Shown here: positions 56,470 to 64,000 of the stretch, piece by piece | Position numbering within the stretch: position 1 is the stretch's first letter | Layout of the letters: every line of letters begins with the position of its first letter | Assembly: GCA_029891345.1 (NCBI GenBank) | Contig: CM056998.1 | Span: 171,144,332-171,208,331, forward strand | Reading direction: 5' to 3' | DNA from: Dryococelus australis | Taxonomy: Eukaryota; Arthropoda; Insecta; Phasmatodea; Phasmatidae | Length of the DNA stretch: 64,000 nucleotides | The notes under the pieces: model-generated | The model's database searches: none | What the model saw: only the letters and a program-made list of their open reading frames with translations | What the model was told of the DNA's origin: nothing | Translations under genes and position numbers: made by a program

Positions 56470-57380
56470 TGTTGTCAGTAGAGGAGCAGCGCCGGTCGCG
56501 GATCACTTCTCAGCATTGGCATTAGATGACAACCAACGAGGAAGTTGTCGTCAGTAGAGGAGCAGTGCCGGTCACGAAGCACTTCTCAGCATTGGCATTA
56601 GATGATAACCAACGAGGAAGTTGTCGTCAGTAGAGGAGCAGTGCCGGTCGCGAAGCACTTCTCAGCATTGGCATTAGATGACAACCAATGAGGAAGCTGT
56701 CGTCAATAGAGGAGCAGTGCCGGTTACGGATCACTTCTCAGCATTGGCATTAGATGACAACCAATGAGGAAGCTGTCGTCAGTAGAGGAGCAGTGCCGGT
56801 TACGGATCACTTCTCAGCATTGGCATTAGATGACAACCAACGAGGAAGCTGTCGTCAGTAGAGGAGCAGTGCCGGTTGCGGATCACTTCTCAGCATTGAC
56901 ATTAGATGACTACCAATGAGGAAGTTGTCAGTAAAGGAACAGTGCCTGTCGCAGATCACTTCTCAGCATTGGTATTAGATGACAACCAACAAGGAAGCTG
57001 TCGTCACTAGAAGAACAGTGCCAGTCGCGTATCACTTCTCGGCATTGGCAGTAGATGACAACATACGAGGAAGTTGTCAGTAGAGGAGCAGTGCCGGTCG
57101 CAGAACACTTCTCATCATTGGCATTAGATGACAACCAATGAGGAAGCTGTCGTCAGTAGAGGAGCAGTGCTGGTTACGGATCACTTCTCAGCATTGGCAT
57201 TAGATGGCAACCAACAAGGAAGCTGTCGTCAGTAGAGGAGCAGTGCCGGTTGCGGATCACTTCTCAGCATTGACATTAGATGACAACCAATGAGGAAGCT
57301 GTCGTCAGTAGAGGAGCAGTGCTGGTCGCGGAGCACTTCTCAGCATTGGCAGTAGATCACAACCAACGAGGGAGCTGCAA
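56470..57380. repeat. 76-bp minisatellite, 12 copies
   Basis: The anchor TCAGTAGAGGAGCAG, with degeneration, recurs at 56475, 56551, 56627, 56703, 56779, 56855, 56928, 57004, 57077, 57153, 57229 and 57305. The period is 76 bases except for two units of 73. Each unit contains AGTGCCGGT(C/T)(G/A)CGGA, CACTTCTCAGCATTGGCATT and AGATGACAACCAA. Copies are very similar, so the array is young or homogenised. It ends about 40 bases before the gag ATG of the BEL/Pao element and may belong to that element's 5' region. Neither 76 nor 73 is a multiple of 3, so it is not coding. Confidence 0.95.
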
Positions 57381-57422
57381 AGCGAGCTAAGTCTATTTTA
57401 TATCCTTTCCGTCCATGTCAGC

Positions 57423-58430
57423 ATGGTTCCTAAACAAAAATCTTTCTGGATTAAATCTAGAGGTCTGGTTAAGGCAAAATTGAAACGAATGCAAACATTT
57501 GTTGGGAAGCATGTTGCAGGTTCCAGTGTATGTGAAATTAGGGTGAGGTTAGAGGGTTTACCTCAATTAATGCATAAATATGACAAGGTGAAAAAACAGC
57601 TTGAACTGTACGATGAAGAATCAGAATAACATGTATATGATAGATAATCGTCGAAAACACTTACTACAAAATTATAGGATGGTCTACAGCCATTGTTGAA
57701 AATATATAGAATCCACAAACATTGCGAACAATGAGTGTTCACCTTCGATACATTCGGGTTCTAACAGACACATTAAATTTCCTGTAATCAAATTGCCTAC
57801 ATTCAGTGGAATTTTCACAGAGTTTAGATATTTTCAAGATACAGTTACGAGTTTGGTGATCAATATCGATTTATTAAATAACATCCAGAAACATCACTAT
57901 TTACTGTCATCTGTTTCAGGCAAAGCACATAAAATAATAGAAGGCTTGCCAATCACAGCTAATAATTTTGAAGTTTCATGGGGAATTTGTTCAAAACATA
58001 CCACAATCTGAAACTCATTGTGACCACACATATTAAGCAACTATTGTCTTTACCAGTTGTTACCAGGCATTCGGCATCCGATTTAAGAAATTCTTTAAGC
58101 CAGTTAGCAAGCAACCTCAAGGCTATCGAAGCTTTAGAGCTAAAATACTATTGCATGAGGTACTGTTGTCACAGCTAGTTCTTGAGAGACTTGACGAACA
58201 AGGTCGCAAGGAATAGGGAGTAAGCTCATCAAGCAACCAGGTTTTACCATTAAAGGATTTATGTGAGTTCCTAGAAATCAGATTCCAGGCTTTGGAGCTC
58301 AGTAAACATAGCATACGTTCAGTAGCATCTAACTCAGTTTACAAGGAACAAGATACAGTTACTAGGCAGGTTAAAAGTGTAACACAAGAATATGTCGCTA
58401 TGGTAGTTGCATGAAATGGCATGAGATGCA
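57423..58430 (+). pseudogene. BEL/Pao gag
   Basis: ATG at 57423 begins a basic N-terminus (KSFWIKSRGLVKAKLKRMQT, EIRVRLEGLPQLMHKYDKVK) that ends in TAA at 57627. The capsid-like DUF1759 region resumes at about 57787: LPTFSGIFTEFRYFQDTVTS, NNIQKHHYLLSSVSGKAHK and IIEGLPITANNFEVSW. In a new frame, HSASDLRNSLSQLASNLKAIEALEL follows. At least four interruptions are visible. The protein would form the particle. Confidence 0.85.
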
Positions 58431-58617
58431 TGCTTTGCATAGGTGTCCTCAGTTTTTAAATGGGAATTCCAAGAATGTACTGAATTTGTATCTCAGAATA
58501 AACTGTGTTTTAATTATTTGCAAGTAGGGCATATAGAGACAGCGTAGATCTGGTTATTGCCATAAATGTGGAAGGAAGCATAATACATTATTACACAGAG
58601 AAGCTAAATCTCCCCAG

Positions 58618-59368
58618 GTGGAAGATCAAGAGAAGAATTCACAAAAATTATGTGGAAGGGAAAGGGATCTGAGTGAAGATGATGGCGACAATCGAAGCAG
58701 CAGTGCCCAGTATTGTTCTTTAAATGTGAAACAGCACACATACATACTACTACCTACTGCCACAGTGAGGGTGTGTGATAACACAGGAACATTTCATACT
58801 TGTAGAGCGTTTCTGGACTCCTGTTCACAAGCACACTTTCAGTGAGTCTTTGTTTCAGAGACTGGCATTGAAGAAATTTCCTAACTGTTTACCACTACAA
58901 GGAATAAACACTGTTAGGGCAGAAGCGAATCATGGTGCCAGAGTCAAGATTCTGTCTATGACTACAAATTACTCTGCAACTCTTGACTGTGCGATTTTGC
59001 CTAGAATATCTGGCAATGTCCTGGGGAATTCCATTAGCTACCAGGAGTGGAATATTCCTCCAGACATAAAATTATCAGATGAAAATTTCAATCAGCCAGG
59101 ACAAATTGATCTACTTATTGGAGCAGAGATATTTTTCCAATTGCTTCTCCCTGAACAAGGATCCAGGATAGGTTGTTACCCATACTTACAAAACACAAAA
59201 CGAGGGTGGCTAGTGTCAGGACCATACCTAACCACAAGTATAGTTCAACTGGATCAACAAGCATTTCTTATCAGGAATTATGACAGTCTGCAGCATCAAC
59301 TTCAATGTTTTAGGGGACTGGAAGAGTTTCATCACACTCCACAATCAAGGGGAAGAAAATTAATGTGA
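58618..59368 (+). pseudogene. BEL/Pao protease region (DUF1758-like)
   Basis: YILLPTATVRVCDNTGTFHT leads to AFLDSCSQAHF (about 58805-58840), the aspartic-protease site; the canonical form is LLDSGSQ, so the Gly is changed to Cys. A frame change follows. The longer frame then contains RISGNVLGNSISYQEWNIPP, QIDLLIGAEIFFQLLLPEQG and LQNTKRGWLVSGP, all characteristic of the DUF1758 region before RT. Almost 200 codons stay open here, the best-preserved part of the element. Confidence 0.88.
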
Positions 59369-60120
59369 AGATCATTTTGTTCATGCCACTACAAGGAATG
59401 CTACAGGAAGATTTATAGTACATTTATCTTTTAAACAAGATCCCAGAGAACTTGGTTATTTCCATCAGATGGCAGAAATGAGATTTCAACATCTTGAACA
59501 ATGTCTGTTGAAAGACCCAAGTTTACAGTCAGAGTACATAAATTTCTTGGAGGAATATGAGTCATTAGGTCATATGAAGGTAGTTGATGGTTGAAAGTAT
59601 GATGTAAAATCAGTTCATTACTTACCCCTCCATCCTGTAATAAAGGAGTCTAGCACTACAACGAAAACCAGAGTTGTATTTTATGCTTCAGCCAAAACTA
59701 CTAAACGTTAATCACTCAATGACATTCTCAAAGTTGGGCTAACAATACAAGAGGATCTATGTTCGATAATGCTACAGTTTCGTTCTCATAAGGTGTGCTT
59801 CACTGCAGACATCTAGAAGATGTGTTGTCAGATCAGAGTCGACCCGAAAGACTCACATTTTACGAATATTGTGGAGGAAGTCATCTGGCAAAGCTATAAA
59901 GGTGTATGAGTTGTAAATAGTGACATATGGTACTGCAGGCACACCATTTTTAGCTACAAGAGCACTGCATCAGCTTGCAGGGGGGAGAAGAAACATTTTC
60001 CTGTAGGATCTGAGGTGGTTATGCGAGTCTTCTATGTCGATTATTGTATGTAAGGTGCACATACAGTAAGCGAAGCCTTGGGAATTAAGTAACAACTGAT
60101 AAACTACTAAAAAAGGGAGG
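59369..60120 (+). pseudogene. BEL/Pao reverse transcriptase
   Basis: Readable blocks are RFIVHLSFKQDPRELG, YLPLHPVIKES then TRVVFYASAKT, LNDILKVGLTIQEDL, and VCFTADI followed by a stop where KMY is expected. Further downstream, GTPFLATRALHQLA-like sequence is in another frame. The catalytic box reads YVDY at 60033-60044 instead of YVDD and is followed at once by a stop. The enzyme is dead. Confidence 0.85.
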
Positions 60121-61065
60121 ATTTATGCTTCGAAAATGGTGCTCAAATCATCCCCAGCTACTTGAAGCAGTACCCCTGGAGTTTCGGGAATATGATTGTC
60201 CTCTCCATTTGGATACCAAAGATGTAAATACATTAGGACATATTTGGCATCCACCATCTGACCATCTTCAGGTAGCCAGTAGAGTTCACCTTTCATCAGA
60301 CTGTCCTAAGGCAATGGTGTTTACTAAGACAACAGTGCTGGCAACAATTGCATCTCTATTTGACCCTTTGGGTTTGATTAGCACCATTGTTATCTCATAC
60401 AAAATTTTGCTACAAGAATTGTGGCAGTCCAAACTTGGGTGGGATGAGGTTCTCCCTTCAGAGATCTTGTACAAGGGGAAGGGTTTGTATGTGCAACTCC
60501 CTCAAGTTAACTATATACACATTGACAGATATGTTTTGAGTAAGGGAATCATAGTTGACCTCCAGCTACATAGATTTGCAGATGCATCTGAGAGAGGCTA
60601 TCGTGAATGTATGTGCATTAGATCTGCATAGGAATCAGGCAACGTCACTGTTAAACTCCTCTGTGCCAAATCCAAGGTGGCTCCAGTAAAAATGGTTTGA
60701 CTTCCATTGCTAGAGTTGTGTGGAATTCTACTGTTATCCAGACTACTCAAAAGGGTCCTTGCGGCTCTAAATCTCACTTTCTCCCAAGTATGCTTGTGGA
60801 CAGACTCAACTTTGGTGCTAGCATGGATTTCAGCTACTCCTACTCGATGGAAAACATTTCTAGTCAATCGAGTCGCCGAAATTGAGGAATATTCATCAAT
60901 TACTGATTGGAGACATATGCCTTCATAGGAAAATCCTGCTGATACGATTTCTAGAGGTATTAGTCCATGTGATCTCTTAACAAACTCTCTTTGGTGGAAT
61001 GGACCATCCTGGTTGCAAGAAGACTCAACTACATGGCCAGCAGCAAGTGCGAGCGTAGATAGACC
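60121..61065 (+). pseudogene. BEL/Pao connection and RNase H
   Basis: The frame from 60125 has LRKWCSNHPQLLEAVP, TLGHIWHPPSDHLQV, TTVLATIASLFDPLGLI (a BEL/Pao hallmark), LLQELWQSKLGWDEVLP and LHRFADASERGYRECMCIRS, with the RNase H Asp in FADAS. After a TAG at about 60629, VKLLCAKSKVAPVKMV and LLELCGILLLSRLL continue. WTDSTLVLAWISATPTRWKT keeps a further Asp, and the frame ends near [11 protein letters not shown]. One stop and a few shifts are the main lesions. Confidence 0.88.
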
Positions 61066-61354
61066 AAGTTAGTATATCAGAAGGGAAAATGGCAAGGCTT
61101 GTGATTACTTCTGTGCAAGACTAAATAATCTCGAGATTCTCAACACTAATCAGGATGAAAAGAGTGGTCACCTACTGTATATATTTCATTTCGAATACCA
61201 GGAAACCCATAAAGGAACAGAAATCTGGGGTGTTGTCTGCACAGTAACTCAAAGATGCTCTCATGATATGCATCAGAATTACTCAAGTGTCTGTTTACTC
61301 TGCAGAGGTGGAGAGTTTGAAAGCTACAAATTATTTTGACTCCAGAGTAAACTG

Positions 61355-62376
61355 ATGTCATTAAATTCTTTTATATGCAAGGACAAAATCCTTTGTGTGG
61401 GTGGGTGCCTTCAACATGCAATCCTACAGCTGGTTCGGAAGCATCAAATTATATTCCCGCCTAAAAATCAGCTAACCAGACTTATCATTGAGGAAGAACA
61501 TCAACGTTTGCTCCATGCTAGAGTTCAATTATTGCTTTCCTCCCTGCGCCAACATTACTGAATAGTAAATGGCAAAGACATTATTAGGTGTATCATTCAT
61601 AACTGTATAGTATGTCTCAGACTTAAGGCCAAGAGTGCACAACAACTTATGGGTCAGCTTCCAAGTGTCCACGTAAATCCTGCCAACCCATTCATTAATG
61701 TCGGAATTGACAATGCTGGGCTACTGTAATCAAATCGGGTTCTCGACGAACTAAAATGAAAATAAAATGTTACATTGCAATATTAATTTGTCTAGCCATG
61801 AAGGCTGTACATTTTTAAGTAGTGAGCGACCTTACCAGTCAAGCATTCATTGCAGCACTCAAGAGATTCGTATCTCGACATGGACGAGTCAGTCAAATCT
61901 ATTCTGATAATAGCAGCAATTTCGTCAGAGCTAACAAGGATTTGCATGAATTGGAACTTCTCTTTGAAACCACAGATCATCAAACTGCAGTAAATTTATT
62001 TACTTCGAAGGAAGGGATACAGCTGCATTTTATTCATCCTAGAGCTCCTCACTTCAGTGGGTTATGGGAAGCAGGGATGAAGTCATTTAAATATCATCTC
62101 CGAAGAGTAATGGGGCCAGTATTTTGAACCTATGAAGAATTATTGACTTAACATTACAAATAGAAAAATGCCTTAATTTCAGACCTCTGACACCATTGAG
62201 CAATGATCTCAATGATCCTTTGCACAAAAATCTGGTCACTTCCTAATTGGTCGACCAATAACTGCTCTCCCCGAACCAGACCTTACCACAACGAGTCTTA
62301 GCATGCTTTCCAGGCAGCAACGTATCCAGCAGAAGTTGCAACAATTTTGGAAGAGGTGGTCAGCTGACTACTTATT
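61355..62376 (+). pseudogene. BEL/Pao integrase, 3' end missing
   Basis: The zinc-binding region is EEEHQRLLHARVQLLLSSLR then CIIHNCIVC; the Trp of YW is a stop. The core starts FINVGIDNAGP, where the canonical form is DYAGP. The frame 61822-62127 keeps VSDLTSQAFIAALKRF, QIYSDNSSNFVRAN and HFSGLWEAGMKSFKYHL, so the Asp, Asp and Glu of the catalytic triad are all present. A later frame holds the C-terminal part, ending FWKRWSADYL at the hAT border. It is interrupted overall, but the catalytic core is unusually well kept. Confidence 0.88.
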
Positions 62377-64000
62377 CAGTGGTGTAGCGTGGGTGTCAGC
62401 CGCCCAGGGCGGAAGAAAATTTTGCCGCCCTCTTATTTAGGTATTTCAATTTAAAAGACTATAATATACAGTAATTCTAAAGAACTTTTCGGCAAGAACA
62501 GTCATCATTATTGTGTATTGTACAGGTTATAAATAAAAAAGTCATATATATTACAATATAATAATCACATTTATTACAAAAATTCTTACACATATGCCAC
62601 TTACATTTATATAACAGGTATACAACACTTATGATTATACCTTGATGATCGGCAAGATTATGTTATTAGCGAATTGAATATAAAACGCAAATCGATTTCC
62701 AATTAGAACTAGAACGATACTGTTAATATTTATATTTTTATTGAAAAATAATATACTTGTTAGAATTAAAAACAAAACTTCTGTTTTTAACTAAAACTTT
62801 ATTCGTCTACTTTTTTTAAGAGCAGAGTCTTTTATTGCACTATCAATGTCTATAGCATCACACACCTCTTGCTCAATAGACAAGATAGCCAGATTGATTA
62901 GCCTTAAAGTATTCATTGTTGATCTTAAATAATTTTTTATCAATTTCAATTTTGAAAAACTTCTCTCACAGCTGGCATTGCTTATGGCAATTGTGAAGAA
63001 TATTCGGAGCATTATTATAATATTGGGCAGAGTATCTTCCAGCTTGGATTTCACAATAAATTTTAATAATTCAAGTGAGTCCGTATTTATTTATTTATTT
63101 TCGTTGCCTGTGGCAGCAATGAAAGTCCGCAGTCGAAGTCGTTCCAGCTTGAAGTCCTGCTCATCAATTTCGGCAGATGCATAGTCTAGATTACATTTAG
63201 TGTCGTCCGAATCTAGTAATATAGCCGGTGTTAGATAAGCAAACTTATCTGCCAAATTCTGTAGCTGCTGAAAACGCTCACAAATTTCTACAATGATTCT
63301 ATCTAACGAAGAAAACAGCTTCCGTCTCAACTCATTTTCACAAGACAAGTTAGCATTTCTGGTTCCGTCATCAAAAATGTTCCTTCTTGTTATGCGCCTC
63401 TGAGGTTCCATGGAAATGCCAAGTTCTTCACACATATTTTTTGCATAACTTACAGCGCCATCTGCCCATTCTTCTCGTTTTTCTATCAGTACCATCTGCA
63501 AAGTATTTACTTTCTGAGCGCACAGTCTTATGTCAAGTCTCTTTGTTTGTAAATATTTTTGTGCATCATTCCCTTCATGTAGCACCGGTTGCCAGAGGCC
63601 CAAAAAACTAAGAAAGGAAAATGACTGCATCGTAACTAGCAAAGTTCCTGCATCTGTTCTTGTGTTTAAGCTTTCACCTGTCTCTGTCAGTTTTTCCAAA
63701 GTGACGAGAATGTCTTTGTAATGATGCCATGTCATTTTTACGGCATCGCCTCTTGCACTCCACCGCATGTCTTGAACCCTTTTTAAACTATTCCTGTAGC
63801 TGCTATCAGAACTTTCCAACTATGTGTGGACATGGAAAAAAATGAATAGCAACGTTCTAATGTGCCGAAAAAAGTTACTGAACTCGCCTCAACTGAGGCA
63901 GCGTGTAAACAAACCAGGTTTAACGAATGATTTGAGCAAGGTACGAATTCAACTTTGGGATTTATTTCTTTAATTCTTTGCTGAACTCCTGAATGCCTTC
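62377..64000 (-). mobile_element. hAT transposon, 3' part; continues beyond the window
   Basis: The terminus CAGTGGTGTAGCGTGGGTGT, then CCGCCCAGGGCGG, is a classic hAT end, placed where the BEL/Pao integrase stops. An 8-bp duplication would involve TACTTATT (62369-62376), but the other flank is outside the window. The transposase reads on the minus strand toward this end, as expected for a 3' terminus. About 400 bases of AT-rich 3' UTR separate the stop codon from the terminus. Confidence 0.88.
62791..64000 (-). pseudogene. hAT transposase (ZMYM1/DUF4371-like), nearly intact, partial
   Basis: The minus-strand frame 63819-63091 (over 240 codons) carries KRVQDMRWSARGDAVKM, SFSFLSFLGLWQPVLHEGND, KRLDIRLCAQKVNTLQMVL and the stretch up to the dimerisation domain. 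One in-frame TAA, in an AAAT-rich run at about 63090, separates it from the C-terminal part. That part reads SLELLKFIVKSKLEDTLPNI and the hAT dimerisation signature SNASCERSFSKLKLIKNYLR, STMNTLRLINLAILSIEQE, with the stop at 62791. Upstream, PCSNHSLNLVCLHAASVEAS and TFFGTLERCYSFFSMSTHSW are in another frame, so a frameshift lies near 63815. The N-terminus (zinc finger, first catalytic Asp) is outside the window. Confidence 0.88.

Larger units (their letters stand above)
57423..62376 (+). mobile_element. BEL/Pao retrotransposon, decayed and cut by hAT
   Basis: Gag, protease-associated region, RT, RNase H and integrase of a BEL/Pao element follow in family order on the plus strand. No LTR is identified upstream, unless the minisatellite region is part of one. 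The 3' end is interrupted at 62376 in the integrase C-terminus (FWKRWSADYL) by a hAT element; the remainder should lie beyond the window. Many stops and frameshifts mark an old copy. Confidence 0.9.

Noticed and set aside
1-64000. CRISPR array, rRNA, tRNA or bacterial operon
   Set aside because: The two minisatellites have no unique spacers of even length, no cas-like or structural RNA sequence is evident, and gene structure is eukaryotic.

Overview
The window reads as intergenic and intronic DNA from a large, repeat-rich animal genome, most likely an insect or close arthropod relative. Grounds: long AT-rich stretches without genes, one exon with GT/AG splice borders, and a typical insect transposon mix (mariner, Tc1, pogo/Tigger and hAT DNA elements; Gypsy, Copia and BEL/Pao LTR elements; an R1/Jockey-group LINE). 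Nothing looks bacterial: there are no operons, no rRNA or tRNA genes and no CRISPR array. The species cannot be named from the sequence. || Layout. 1-9.2 kb is mostly non-coding. It holds a possible terminal exon (3800-3960, +), an inverted pair of an old repeat (3545-3790 and 6300-6560), an internally deleted mariner with clean ends (6854-7344) and the best host-gene signal, a minus-strand exon resembling ZNHIT3, a HIT-type zinc-finger protein (7702-7859). 9.2-18 kb holds small DNA-transposon relics (a hAT-like MITE, pogo/Tigger pieces, a cluster of elements with related terminal inverted repeats) and a 38-bp minisatellite. 18.6-22.1 kb holds a truncated Gypsy copy followed by a TIR element. 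|| 24.4-38.3 kb is a nested structure. One R1/Jockey-type LINE is split by a full-length Gypsy element (25242-34128) and again by a solo LTR of a third family (34622-36010). LINE reading resumes across both insertions, and short target-site duplications are visible. 41.5-46.6 kb is an LTR-bounded element, apparently on the minus strand, of the same family as that solo LTR. It carries a 309-codon cysteine-rich open frame and no recognisable pol. || 47.6-48.96 kb is a second, inverted copy of the TIR element at 21 kb. 49.1-53.8 kb is a structurally complete Copia element (minus strand, 5-bp target duplication AGGTT). A Tc1 element with matched ends follows (54295-55414), then a 12-copy 76-bp minisatellite (56470-57380). 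A decayed BEL/Pao element (57423-62376) is cut by a hAT element (62377 to the window end) whose transposase is close to intact. || Almost everything coding here is transposon-derived and broken. The only confident host feature is the ZNHIT3-like exon; two more candidate exons (3800-3960 and 40034-40162) have gene-like structure but no recognised identity. All family calls come from reading motifs, with no database search.
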